NCBI RefSeq assembly: GCF_947492555.1
Contig: NZ_CANLNE010000002.1
Location: 487,501-551,500 of the forward strand
Origin: an uncultured Roseobacter sp.
GTDB lineage: Bacteria > Pseudomonadota > Alphaproteobacteria > Rhodobacterales > Rhodobacteraceae
DNA: 64,000 nucleotides
Reading direction: 5' to 3'
Shown: in pieces, positions 34,196-43,262 of the stretch
Position numbering within the stretch: position 1 is the stretch's first letter
How the letters are laid out: every line of letters starts with the position of its first letter
The notes under the pieces: generated by a model
Told to the model about the DNA's origin: nothing
Seen by the model: only the letters and a program-made list of their open reading frames with translations
Databases searched by the model: none
Position numbers and translations under genes: made by a program

Positions 34196-34285
34196 ATGAT
34201 GTATCCGTTTTGGCAAGGGTGCGGCACTTGGTCGACCATCTTGGCCGACGCGCGGTCTTTAGGCGCTCCGGCTCAGCGGCGCAAG

Positions 34286-35203
34286 TCACTCCTTTAGAAT
34301 GTACTCAACGATTTCTGTGCGTAATATGGGTAGGAAGTTGTCATCAGAGATCATCGTGAGGCGGATGTCACCTGTTCCGTCCGCCCACACGGCGAGCCCT
34401 TCCAGATTTCCATGTCGCCGATGCGGCGTTTCCAGAACGGTTTCGATCTGCTCAAATCCATCGGCAGTCAGGGTCATGCGCCGGACACGACTGCGAAATC
34501 CCGCCCAGACAAAGGCACGCTCCAGCAGGTAGAATTTGCCATCCGGTCCGAAATCGCCACCGACCGGCAGGAAGCCATCATCGACGGGTAACGTGAAGGG
34601 CTGGTCCCACTCCTCGCCCGGTCGGCGCTGGTAGACCAAGGCTTCCCATGCATGTCGTGCAACACCTTCCGGGATCGAGATCAGGCCCGCCTCCGGATGC
34701 ACCGCGACCAGTTCAAGCCCTTTGTTGCCGCCAAGCGCCCGCCATGCGCGGGTGTACGACGGCCATTTGGCAACACTGTCCCAACTGTCATACCGCAGAA
34801 TGCGATGCGCAAATTCGAAAGACACAAAAAGGCGGCCCTCTGCATCCAGTGCCAGGCCTTCGGCATCGCTATGCGGGAATTCGCGGACGACGCCATGGCG
34901 ATCAGGCAGCGCTCTATCTGCTTCAAGGGTGATGTCTGAAATCTGGTCATTGGCGCGTAACAGCTGCCCGCGTGTCAGGTGACCGCGATCTGTCACAGCG
35001 TAGAAATCTGTTCCGTCCTCGGACAGTTCAAACCCCGAAAACCCACCAAACCATTCGGCATCATGTCGCCATTGGAAGGTTGAGAGATGTTGTGCCGTTT
35101 GCTCTTCAGGCGCAACTTTGGGTGGTCCGGGAGGCGGATGAAAGACAAAAACGGGTGCGATTGCCGCGATGGTGATCAGAGCTACTGCAAGACTGCGGCG
35201 CAT
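34286..35203 (-). CDS. Phytase-like esterase domain protein
   Basis: A 305-residue protein with an N-terminal signal or anchor (MRRSLAVALITIAAIAPVFVF) and a beta-propeller-like domain of the esterase-like phytase family: FGGFSGFELSEDGTDFYAVTDRG, HSDAEGLALDAEGRLFVSFE, GNKGLELVAVHPEAG and GNLEGLAVWADG. It is probably periplasmic. The start lies 22 bp inside the mepA 3' end. Substrate unknown; phosphate ester or lactone hydrolysis are possibilities. Confidence 0.8.
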   Translation of the reverse strand: MRRSLAVALITIAAIAPVFVFHPPPGPPKVAPEEQTAQHLSTFQWRHDAEWFGGFSGFELSEDGTDFYAVTDRGHLTRGQLLRANDQISDITLEADRALPDRHGVVREFPHSDAEGLALDAEGRLFVSFEFAHRILRYDSWDSVAKWPSYTRAWRALGGNKGLELVAVHPEAGLISIPEGVARHAWEALVYQRRPGEEWDQPFTLPVDDGFLPVGGDFGPDGKFYLLERAFVWAGFRSRVRRMTLTADGFEQIETVLETPHRRHGNLEGLAVWADGTGDIRLTMISDDNFLPILRTEIVEYILKE

Positions 35204-36111
35204 TGCTGAGGCAGGTCTGCGAGCAACAATTGCCGCTTGGGTTTGGGGGGTGGTGCGTTTGGATCAGGGGGCGGCGGGTTCAGGATGCTGTTCACCCAGG
35301 CCTGCGCATCGGCACAGCCGTCGCCTGCCGGGGGTGGGGCCTGATCGACGCAACCTTTGGCGCCGGATGGGCAGGCAAGCCGGACATGGAAGTGGTAGTG
35401 ATGCCCGTACCAAGGCCGGATCTTGCGCAGCCAGCTGCGGTCGCCCTTGGCGTCTTTGCACATTTGCACCTTGGCGCCGGGGAAGATGAAAATTCGTGCC
35501 ACGCGTGGATCAGAGGCAGCGGCTTTCAGAATTTCGTGGTGCTGGCGGGTCCAGTTGTCATTGACAAAGGCGCCCTTGTTGCGGCGCAGGGAGATGGAGG
35601 AGATGCTTTCACGCTGGGCGACAGAAAGTGCGAGGTTATCCGCCGGGCGCAGCCAGATATCGGCGTCCAGACCGATCTGGTGACTGGCGTGACCCGACAG
35701 CATCGGGCCACCGCGGGGCTGGCTCAGATCGCCCACGTAGAGGCCGTTCCAGCCCGGTTGCTGCGCGGCTGCGCGGCTCAGGTCCTGTACGTAGTCAACC
35801 GTTGCCGGATGCGCCCAGTTGCGATTGCGCGACAGACGCATCGCCTGCCATGTAGGACCGGTTTCGGCCAGTTGTGCGGCGCCTGCGACACAGCCCTTGG
35901 CATAGCTGCCAAAGGGTGCGGGACTGCCGGCGGAGCCATTCCGCTTTGCGCCGAAAAGCTGCTTGGCCGGTTGATTGCTTTTTGCGTGACCGGATGTGCC
36001 GATGGTGGGCAGAATGGCGGAAGCCTGTGTCGTTGATTGCGGTGTGCCATCCGAGCATGCGGCCAGTCCAAACAACAGGATCGCAAGCGCGGCAAAAGGG
36101 CGGAGGGTCAT
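35182..36111 (-). CDS. mepA: Penicillin-insensitive murein endopeptidase
   Basis: Cuts D-Ala-mDAP cross-links in peptidoglycan (LAS/M74 metallopeptidase). The zinc motifs are present: SGHASHQIGLDADIW and the C-terminal HHYHFHVRLACP. The lipobox LAAC near residue 20 marks it as a lipoprotein, an unusual trait for this normally soluble enzyme. The ATG at 36111 overlaps the MFS gene end by 4 bp. Proline-rich PPPPDPNAPPPKPK lies near the C-terminus. Confidence 0.9.
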   Translation of the reverse strand: MTLRPFAALAILLFGLAACSDGTPQSTTQASAILPTIGTSGHAKSNQPAKQLFGAKRNGSAGSPAPFGSYAKGCVAGAAQLAETGPTWQAMRLSRNRNWAHPATVDYVQDLSRAAAQQPGWNGLYVGDLSQPRGGPMLSGHASHQIGLDADIWLRPADNLALSVAQRESISSISLRRNKGAFVNDNWTRQHHEILKAAASDPRVARIFIFPGAKVQMCKDAKGDRSWLRKIRPWYGHHYHFHVRLACPSGAKGCVDQAPPPAGDGCADAQAWVNSILNPPPPDPNAPPPKPKRQLLLADLPQQCAAVLQ

Positions 36112-37439
36112 ATGCTGAAATCTCCTTTTGGCTTGACCCACGCTAACAGGATCAACCCTGCGATGAACAGTCCGATAATCGGGGTGACGCCGATTTGCTG
36201 TGATCCGCTGATCGCGGTGACGGTGCCGATCAATAAAGGCGCGAGAAAGCTCGTGGCCTTGCCCGATAGTGCGTAGAGGCCGAAGGCTTCGGTCATGCGC
36301 TCCGGATTTGCCTGATGCACCATCATGGACCGGCTGGCCGATTGCAATGTGCCGCCCGCTGCACCGATGAGCGCGCCGAGGATGTAGAAGGCGATATCAG
36401 GGGCGCGGCTGCCGTCTGGCAAGGCGACGCCGAAGAGGCTGTCGCGGGAGACAAAGACAATGGCGATGGCCACGCCCAGCAGGATGGTGATGGAGGTTTT
36501 GATCACCGCACCTGGGCCAAACCGGACATCCGCCTTGCCGCCCAGCCAGGCGAAGAGCGCGCCGGTGATGATCGCGATGATGCCGAAGACGCCGGTGTCG
36601 ACGACGGACCACCCCAGCACGCCCTGCGCGTAGATGCCGCCAAAGGCATACATGCCGTTCAGCGCGTCGCGATAGAACATCGAGGCGCCGAGATATGAGA
36701 AGAGTGACGGGGTTTTTGGCAGGCGGCGCAGAGTGGCGGCAAGACCCTTGAGCGCCCGCCCTACAGCACCCTTGGCGCTTTTGACGGGCTTTGGATCGCG
36801 CACCCAGACAAAAAACGGGATCATGAAAAGGATGTACCAGAGTGCGGTCAGAGGGCCGACAAACCGGGTCCCCTCCCGCAGGTCGGGATCAAGCCCGAAG
36901 GCCGGGGAAATCCCGATGAAGGTTTTGCCGGTGGCCGCACTCTCCGCAAAGAAAAACAGCATGATCACAAGGGTGACCAGCCCGCCCAGATAGCCAATGG
37001 CCCAGCCGGTGCCGGACAGCCGCCCGATCTGGTCGCGCGGTCCCAGATCGGGCAGCATGGCGTTGGTGAAGATGGTGGCAAATTCCATGCCAACGAGCCC
37101 GAGCGCAAAGAGAAATAGCGTGAGTGGCAGATTGAAGCCCTCGGGGCTTGCCCACCACAGGCCGAAACTGCCAACGACATAGAGTGCGGAGAAAAGCCAG
37201 ATATAGCGTAGTCGATTGCCGGAAGAATCGGCCAGTGCCCCCAGGATGGGCGCGAGCAGGGCGATGGTTATCCCTGCGGCGCTGATGCCAAACCCCCAGG
37301 CGGCCTGCGCGCGGGCACCGTCTTGCATCAACTCTCCCACATAGGGGGCGAAGATGAAGGTGATGAGCAGCGTGTTGTAGGGCTGGCTGGCCCAGTCGAA
37401 GGAGTACCACCCCCAGATGCGTTTGCGCGCGCTGATCAT
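36108..37439 (-). CDS. MFS transporter, UMF1/Atg22 type
   Basis: A 443-residue carrier with about 12 helices. It begins MISARKRIWGWYSFDWASQPYNTLLITFIF, typical of the UMF1 group related to yeast Atg22 vacuolar effluxers, and has LGALADSSGNRLRY in the loop after helix 2. The start at 37439 is favoured over 37466. It overlaps mepA by 4 bp, so MFS-mepA-phytase form one operon. The group is poorly characterised; amino-acid or muropeptide recycling would fit mepA but is speculation. Confidence 0.88.
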   Translation of the reverse strand: MISARKRIWGWYSFDWASQPYNTLLITFIFAPYVGELMQDGARAQAAWGFGISAAGITIALLAPILGALADSSGNRLRYIWLFSALYVVGSFGLWWASPEGFNLPLTLFLFALGLVGMEFATIFTNAMLPDLGPRDQIGRLSGTGWAIGYLGGLVTLVIMLFFFAESAATGKTFIGISPAFGLDPDLREGTRFVGPLTALWYILFMIPFFVWVRDPKPVKSAKGAVGRALKGLAATLRRLPKTPSLFSYLGASMFYRDALNGMYAFGGIYAQGVLGWSVVDTGVFGIIAIITGALFAWLGGKADVRFGPGAVIKTSITILLGVAIAIVFVSRDSLFGVALPDGSRAPDIAFYILGALIGAAGGTLQSASRSMMVHQANPERMTEAFGLYALSGKATSFLAPLLIGTVTAISGSQQIGVTPIIGLFIAGLILLAWVKPKGDFSI

Positions 37440-37592
37440 TGCTGTGCCCGTTCCTGCCCTGCGCAAGGTAGATCAGCCCGGTGGCGATCAGGCAAGTAAA
37501 GCTTTGGGCTTCATCAACCAACAGATGGCGCGCAGCCTTGCGTATTGTGAATGGCTTGCTTAACTGAAGCAGACACAAAAAGAGGTTTGCCG

Positions 37593-37880
37593 ATGCAATC
37601 GCTGTTCCAAATCGTGATGCTGCTGCTGGATGTGCTGTGGTTCCTCATCATTGCGCATGTGATCATGAGCTGGCTGATCAACTTCCAGGTGCTGAATACA
37701 GGGCAGCAACTGGTTGCGCAGATCTGGTACGGGTTGAACCGGCTTCTGGAGCCGATCTACGGGCCGGTGCGGCGTGTCCTGCCGCAAATGGGCGGGATTG
37801 ATCTGGCCCCCCTGGCTGTGCTGCTGGGGGTTGCGGTGTTGCGCATCGTTCTGATCAACAACGCAGGGCTTTTCTTCTGA
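37593..37880 (+). CDS. YggT-family membrane protein
   Basis: A 95-residue protein with two YggT-type helical segments (LFQIVMLLLDVLWFLIIAHVIMSWL and LAPLAVLLGVAVLRIVLI) and the conserved LEPIYGPVRRVLPQMGGIDL linker. The ATG at 37593 follows AGAGG. It is divergent from the MFS gene. The family is tied to osmotic and membrane homeostasis and sometimes to division, with no enzymatic role known. Confidence 0.9.
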   Translation: MQSLFQIVMLLLDVLWFLIIAHVIMSWLINFQVLNTGQQLVAQIWYGLNRLLEPIYGPVRRVLPQMGGIDLAPLAVLLGVAVLRIVLINNAGLFF

Positions 37881-37885
37881 TTTCT

Positions 37886-37908
37886 TGCCTCCGGCGGGCA
37901 TATTTTTT
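37886..37908 (+). terminator. Terminator after yggT
   Basis: A 5-bp stem around CCGGC (TGCCT with GGGCA, one G-T pair) is followed by TATTTTTT, 6 bp after the stop. The GCCTCCGGCGGG-TATTTT form is one I associate with Rhodobacterales terminators. Confidence 0.65.
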
Positions 37909-37991
37909 GAACAATGAAGCTTGGGGCTTGTTCACGAATCCTTAGTATGTGACTCTGCACAAAACGAGCAGAGAACGCACAAGGGAATTGG

Positions 37992-40037
37992 ATGTCGGGC
38001 GCCGCCAGACTGTTACAGGACGTCTTTGGATTTGATGATTTTCGCCCCGGTCAGGGAGAGATTGTCGACGCCGTGACCGCCGGTGAAAACGTGCTGGCGA
38101 TCATGCCGACGGGTGGCGGCAAATCGTTGTGTTTTCAATTGCCTGCCTTGCTGCGTGAGGGAGTCACCGTGGTGATTTCTCCGTTGATCGCGTTGATGCG
38201 CGATCAGGTGCGCGCGCTGCAGGAAGCCGGGGTCGCCGCCGGTGCCCTGACGTCCGGCAACACACCTGAAGAAACTGATGCGGTTTTTGAGGCCCTGGAG
38301 GCGCGTCGGCTGAAGCTTTTGTACATGGCGCCGGAACGGCTGGCGGCGGGGTCGGCCATTGGTTTGCTGCGACGGGTCGGTGTATCGTTGATTGCCGTGG
38401 ATGAGGCGCATTGTGTGAGCCAGTGGGGCCATGACTTTCGCCCTGACTACTTGCGGATCGGTGCATTGCGGCGCGATCTGGGCGTGCCGCTTGCAGCTTT
38501 CACCGCAACGGCGGATGCGGAAACCCGGGCGGAGATTGTCGAGAAGCTTTTTGACGGGGACGCCCCGCGCGCCTTCCTTCGCGGATTTGACCGCCCCAAC
38601 ATTCACCTTGCTTTTGCGGCCAAGGATGGGCCGCGCCGTCAGATCCTGGATTTTGCCGCCGCGCGCAAAGGGCAGTCCGGCATCGTCTATTGCGGCACCC
38701 GCGCCAAGACAGAGGCGCTGGCGGGCGCATTGCGGGAGGCGGGCCATTCGGCGTTGCATTATCATGGCGGGATGGAGGCCGAGGACCGGCGCATTGCCGA
38801 GACCCGGTTCCAGCGCGAGGATGGTCTGATCGTTGTCGCTACGGTGGCGTTCGGCATGGGCATCGACAAGCCGGACATTCGTTGGGTCGCGCATGCGGAT
38901 CTGCCGAAGTCGATAGAGGCCTATTATCAGGAGATCGGGCGTGCGGGACGGGACGGGGCGCCTGCGGAGACGCTGACGCTTTTTGGTCCGGAAGACATTC
39001 GTCTGCGGCGCGCGCAGATCGACGAGGGGTTGGCCCCGCCGGAACGTCGTGCGGCGGATCACGCGCGCCTGAATGCGCTTCTGGGACTGGCCGAGGCCCT
39101 GGAATGCCGACGCAAGACACTTTTGGGGTACTTTGATGAAAGCGATATCAGCTGCGGTCATTGCGATCTGTGTGATCGCCCGGCGGAGGTGTTTGACGGC
39201 ACCACTGCGGTGCGCAAGGCGCTGTCGGCCATTTTGCGCACGGATGAATGGTTTGGCGCTGGTCATCTGATCGACATCCTGATCGGCAATGAAACCGACA
39301 AGATCCGTCAGCGTGGACATCAGGACCTGCCGACGTATGGGGTCGGCACCGAGTATGACCGGCGGCAATGGCAGGCGATTTTCCGGCAGATGATGGGGCA
39401 TGATCTGGTGCGACCCGATCCGGAGCGACACGGTGCGTTGCGCATGACGGATGCCGCTCTGCCAATCCTGCGCGCAGAGGCTGAGATCACCTTGCGGCGC
39501 GACAGTATTCGTGCGGCGGCAGCCACCCGGCGCCCAGCGGTCAAGGCGATGGTGTCAGAGGAAGATGCGCCGTTGCTCTCGGCATTAAAAGCAAAGCGCC
39601 GCGCCTTTGCCGAAGCTGCCAAGGTTCCGGCCTATGTGATTTTCAACGATCGGACGTTGATTGAAATGGCCGAGATGCGCCCGCAGACCCTGGATGAGAT
39701 GGCGCGGGTCGGCGGCGTAGGGGCAAAGAAGCTTGAACGCTATGGCGATGCCTTTCTCGAGGTCATCGTTGGGGAGGCGCAGCAGATGCACCCCACCCGC
39801 CGTAAACTGGCCGGGCGCACGGCCGGGTCGGTTTATGACCGGTTGTTGGCGGTGCAGGCGGATCTGGCGCGCGGCACGGATGGGGTGGAAAAACCGCTGA
39901 GTTGCTCTGCGTCCTTGCTGGCGAAGGTGGCGCAATTGCGTACCGCGGATCCGTCTGCGCTCGAACGGTTGCTGGGTGACCGACGCGCGGAAAGATTTGG
40001 ACCTGCTTTTCTGGACGTGTTGCGGCAGGCGAGCTAG
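37992..40037 (+). CDS. recQ: ATP-dependent DNA helicase RecQ
   Basis: 3'-5' helicase of the RecF repair pathway, 681 residues. Helicase motifs: Walker A MPTGGGKSLCFQLP, DEAH-type VDEAHCVSQWGHDFRPDY, and VAFGMGIDKPDIRW with the QEIGRAGRDG arginine-finger motif. The zinc/RQC region has CRRKTLLGYFDESDISCGHCDLCDRP, and a single HRDC domain lies at about 525-595 (LIEMAEMRPQTLDEMARVGGVGAKKLERYG). A tail of about 80 residues follows. Start ATG at 37992 follows AAGGGA. It precedes yaaA by 50 bp. Confidence 0.95.
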   Translation: MSGAARLLQDVFGFDDFRPGQGEIVDAVTAGENVLAIMPTGGGKSLCFQLPALLREGVTVVISPLIALMRDQVRALQEAGVAAGALTSGNTPEETDAVFEALEARRLKLLYMAPERLAAGSAIGLLRRVGVSLIAVDEAHCVSQWGHDFRPDYLRIGALRRDLGVPLAAFTATADAETRAEIVEKLFDGDAPRAFLRGFDRPNIHLAFAAKDGPRRQILDFAAARKGQSGIVYCGTRAKTEALAGALREAGHSALHYHGGMEAEDRRIAETRFQREDGLIVVATVAFGMGIDKPDIRWVAHADLPKSIEAYYQEIGRAGRDGAPAETLTLFGPEDIRLRRAQIDEGLAPPERRAADHARLNALLGLAEALECRRKTLLGYFDESDISCGHCDLCDRPAEVFDGTTAVRKALSAILRTDEWFGAGHLIDILIGNETDKIRQRGHQDLPTYGVGTEYDRRQWQAIFRQMMGHDLVRPDPERHGALRMTDAALPILRAEAEITLRRDSIRAAAATRRPAVKAMVSEEDAPLLSALKAKRRAFAEAAKVPAYVIFNDRTLIEMAEMRPQTLDEMARVGGVGAKKLERYGDAFLEVIVGEAQQMHPTRRKLAGRTAGSVYDRLLAVQADLARGTDGVEKPLSCSASLLAKVAQLRTADPSALERLLGDRRAERFGPAFLDVLRQAS

Positions 40038-40087
40038 ATCGCGCTTCAGGTGATGCGGGTGCATGCACACGCGATGGGGGATAAAAG

Positions 40088-40867
40088 ATGTTGGTGGTCA
40101 TTTCACCGGCCAAGCGGCTGGATTGGGCAGAGCGGGACGTTCAGGTGACGCAGCCCGATTTTCAGGAGGATGCGATCCGCCTGGTGAAGACGGCGCGTAA
40201 CCTGACGCTGGGCAGGTTGAAAGGGTTGATGGATCTCTCGGATGATCTGGCGCGGCTCAATCGGGACCGGTTTGCGGCTTTCGAGGACGCACCGACGGCA
40301 GAGCTCACGCGTCCTGCTGCGCTGGCCTTTGCGGGCGATACCTATCAAGGGCTTGAGGCTGCGTCTCTCTCTGCGGATGATATGGCCTGGGCACAGGAAC
40401 ACTTGCGTATCCTGTCAGGCCTTTATGGATTGTTGCGTCCGCTGGATGCCATTCAGCCCTACAGGTTGGAGATGGGTAGCAGAATGAAAACGCGCCGCGG
40501 GCACAACCTATATGACTATTGGCGCGATGGATTGTCCAAGGCCTTGAATGTACAGGCAGATAACGTGGGTACGGAGGTGTTGGTCAACTGCGCAAGCCAA
40601 GAGTATTTTGGGGCAGTGGCGCCCAAGGCCCTGAAGCTGCGCGTGATTACACCGTCTTTCATGGAGGACAAGAAAGATGGTAAAGGCCCAAAAATCGTCA
40701 GCTTCTTTGCCAAGAAGGCGAGAGGCGCCATGGCGCGATACGTTATCCAGAACCGCTTGACGGACGAACAAGGCCTTCAGGGTTTCGACTGGGAGGGTTA
40801 TTGCTACCGCGCGGAGCTATCGGCCCCAAGCACGCCGGTATTTGTTCGAGATTATCCGACGGCCTGA
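40088..40867 (+). CDS. yaaA: Peroxide-stress protein YaaA
   Basis: UPF0246/DUF328 family, 259 residues, linked in E. coli to lowering free iron and damage under peroxide. It begins MLVVISPAKRLDW, with LYGLLRPLDAIQPYRLEMG and NCASQEYFGAV as conserved blocks. It has a GGGGGAT site 4 bases from the ATG. Its 3' end overlaps the convergent kinase gene by 16 bp, with no terminator between them. Confidence 0.93.
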   Translation: MLVVISPAKRLDWAERDVQVTQPDFQEDAIRLVKTARNLTLGRLKGLMDLSDDLARLNRDRFAAFEDAPTAELTRPAALAFAGDTYQGLEAASLSADDMAWAQEHLRILSGLYGLLRPLDAIQPYRLEMGSRMKTRRGHNLYDYWRDGLSKALNVQADNVGTEVLVNCASQEYFGAVAPKALKLRVITPSFMEDKKDGKGPKIVSFFAKKARGAMARYVIQNRLTDEQGLQGFDWEGYCYRAELSAPSTPVFVRDYPTA

Positions 40868-43128
40868 CTGGGCGCCTCGCCGCGCGGGGATATTGCCTCC
40901 TTCGGGCAGTATTCCAGAATGTGTTGATGCATCTCCGCCTTTCGAACCGGCTTGGACATGTAGTGATCCAATCCCACCGCAAGAATATCGACGTTGTCCC
41001 CTTCCATTGCGTGGGCTGTCAGCGCGATGATCGGGACGTGCCGGCCTGTCCCTTCTTCCTTTTCCCGGATTTTCTGGGTCGCCTCCTTGCCGTCCATGCG
41101 CGGCATGGAAATATCCATAAAAATCAAGTCAGGATCGAACGAGGTATAAGCCTCAACCGCCTCAAGCCCGTCATTGGCAAATTGCAGATCAACATCGAAG
41201 TCCTTCAGCATCTTGCGAAAAACCAGCTGGTTGGTCTTGTTGTCTTCTGCGGCCAGCACACGCATTTTGCGTGGTTCTGGAATGGGTGCTTCCTCAATCG
41301 ATTTTACCTGGTCGTCCGTTGATGCAACAGTCGCATCGCGGTGCGAAAAGGCTGGCCCGGCGTCCTTCTCGGTGGATTCTTGAGCGTCATCAGCCGCATC
41401 CGTCCGCCCCTTCCATGACGCGAGCCATTGCAGCATGTCGCGGCGCGGGAAGGGTCGCTGTGAAATGACGTCCACATTGTCCTTTGTTGCATCAGCTTGG
41501 GCGTGGCCGACATTGGAACTGAGCAGATGTATCGGCATCTGATGCCCGGCATCCCGCGCGGTCATTGCAAACTCAAGCCCATTCATTTCAGGCATTATGT
41601 GGTCCGCCAGCACAAGATCCACACTGCGATCAAGTAGTCCCAGGGCAGATGCGCCGTCGCCACAAGACGTGACCTTGAGCCCCAATTGCTGCAGTTGCAG
41701 TGATAGAACTTCGCGATTTGGTGCAAAGTCATCGATGACCATCACATGGCGCAGTTGTTCCGGCAGATGAGGGTGTTCAAGCTGCATACCGTTCGCAGCT
41801 TTCAGTGTGACCTCGAAACTGAAACAGGAACCGACACCTTCCTCTGATGTCAGCCAGACACGCCCACCCATGAGTTTAACCAGATGGCTCGTGATCGCGA
41901 GGCCGAGGCCGGTGCCATCGAATTGGCGATTGCGTTCATTCTCGACTTGATTGAATTCGCCAAAAACATGGTCAATCATGTCCTCGGCGATCCCGATCCC
42001 GGTGTCTTCTACCGCCACGCGAAGAGTGATCTCGCCCGTTGCATCGTCAGGTTCACCGCGCACTCTAATCGTCACATGACCCTTGGACGTGAATTTGACC
42101 GCATTGCCCATCAGATTTGTCAGGATTTGCCGCATGCGGCCGCGGTCGCCAACGAACGATGAGGGCAGGAAAAGATCATAGTCGAGTACAAGATCCAGCC
42201 CCTTATCGCGCGCGGAGGATTGCAGGAGCATGATGATCTCAAGCATGGATTGCTCCAGATCGAAGGGCTCAAGGTGCAACTGGAGGCGTTCGGCTTCGAT
42301 CTTGGAATAGTCCAGCACGTCATTGATGATGACCAGCAGCGCCTCACCTGAATTCTTGATGGTGTCGACGTAGAGCCGTTGTTCTTCGGTGAGCGGGGTA
42401 TCCACCAGCACATCCGCCATGCCCACGACCCCGTTCATCGGGGTCCTGATCTCGTGACTCATGTTCGCGAGGAAAGCGGACTTTGCGCGGTTGGCCGTTT
42501 CCGCACTCTCTCGCGCGGCTTTGAGTTTTTTCTCGTACTTGACGGTTTCGGTGATGTTGAGGCCAAGCGATATGATGTCCCCGTCGGGTCCACGCTGGTC
42601 TATCATCTTGATGTATTCACCGTTCCACAGCCGAATGATGACCGGCTCGGGTTCCGGTTGCTGAACCCGTTCGATCATCTCCTGTCGCCAGGTTGCAGGG
42701 GTTTTATCGCCGATGTTGACGATGCCTTCATCCGTCAACATCTGCAGGATCGTGACGTAGCTGACACCGGGTTTGATTTCTTCCAGCTTGTCAAAGACCG
42801 CGAGATAAGAGCGATTTGCCATGATCATCTGCAGATCGGGGGTGAAGAACGCGAAACCGTCATTGATGGTTTCGATGGAGTACCACAGGCGTCGTTCGAC
42901 CAGTTCGATCTTCTCATGGGCGGCGGAAAGGTCGGATTTCACCTTTTGGTTTTCGTTGCGCACGGTCGCGACTTCGGCACGGGTTTCCACGATTTCATGG
43001 GACAGCGCCTTGGCATGTTCGCCAAGTTTCCGGTTCGCAGCAAAAAGCTCCGCCTGCTTGAGCTCAAGCAGGCGTTCTGCGGCTAGTCGTCCACGGCGCT
43101 CCTCTGCCAATCTGTTGGCGATACTCAT
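40852..43128 (-). CDS. Soluble hybrid histidine kinase with two receiver domains
   Basis: A 758-residue kinase with no membrane helix. Order: N-terminal coiled coil (about 1-80), PAS domain (about 80-195), HisKA with phospho-His near 225 (ANMSHEIRTPMNG), HATPase (N box near 342, DTGIGI near 375, DGTGLGL near 405), receiver 1 (about 460-565, Asp near 509) and receiver 2 (about 620-735, Asp near 672, Lys near 726). Receiver 1 has SQRPF where a Lys-Pro is normal, so it may be phosphorylated poorly or act as a docking domain. There is no Hpt domain, so an external phosphotransferase is needed. No response-regulator gene is adjacent. Confidence 0.92.
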   Translation of the reverse strand: MSIANRLAEERRGRLAAERLLELKQAELFAANRKLGEHAKALSHEIVETRAEVATVRNENQKVKSDLSAAHEKIELVERRLWYSIETINDGFAFFTPDLQMIMANRSYLAVFDKLEEIKPGVSYVTILQMLTDEGIVNIGDKTPATWRQEMIERVQQPEPEPVIIRLWNGEYIKMIDQRGPDGDIISLGLNITETVKYEKKLKAARESAETANRAKSAFLANMSHEIRTPMNGVVGMADVLVDTPLTEEQRLYVDTIKNSGEALLVIINDVLDYSKIEAERLQLHLEPFDLEQSMLEIIMLLQSSARDKGLDLVLDYDLFLPSSFVGDRGRMRQILTNLMGNAVKFTSKGHVTIRVRGEPDDATGEITLRVAVEDTGIGIAEDMIDHVFGEFNQVENERNRQFDGTGLGLAITSHLVKLMGGRVWLTSEEGVGSCFSFEVTLKAANGMQLEHPHLPEQLRHVMVIDDFAPNREVLSLQLQQLGLKVTSCGDGASALGLLDRSVDLVLADHIMPEMNGLEFAMTARDAGHQMPIHLLSSNVGHAQADATKDNVDVISQRPFPRRDMLQWLASWKGRTDAADDAQESTEKDAGPAFSHRDATVASTDDQVKSIEEAPIPEPRKMRVLAAEDNKTNQLVFRKMLKDFDVDLQFANDGLEAVEAYTSFDPDLIFMDISMPRMDGKEATQKIREKEEGTGRHVPIIALTAHAMEGDNVDILAVGLDHYMSKPVRKAEMHQHILEYCPKEAISPRGEAPSQAVG

Positions 43129-43262
43129 CCGGCCACCGGCATTCGTTTCAACCTTTTGGCCGCACTTTCTACAGATGTGGTGAACATCTGTTTAACCGGA
43201 GGTCACAGGACACTGGAAACGCGCCCAATGCCGAAGAAATCCCGGAAAAAGAGCGCAATGTG

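Noticed and set aside
37881-37991. SOS box before recQ
   Set aside because: TGAACAA and TTGTTCA form a loose inverted repeat, but the spacing does not give GAAC-N7-GAAC or GTTC-N7-GTTC.
38013-39431. 472-codon minus-strand frame inside recQ
   Set aside because: A shadow of GC-rich codon bias opposite a well-conserved helicase gene.
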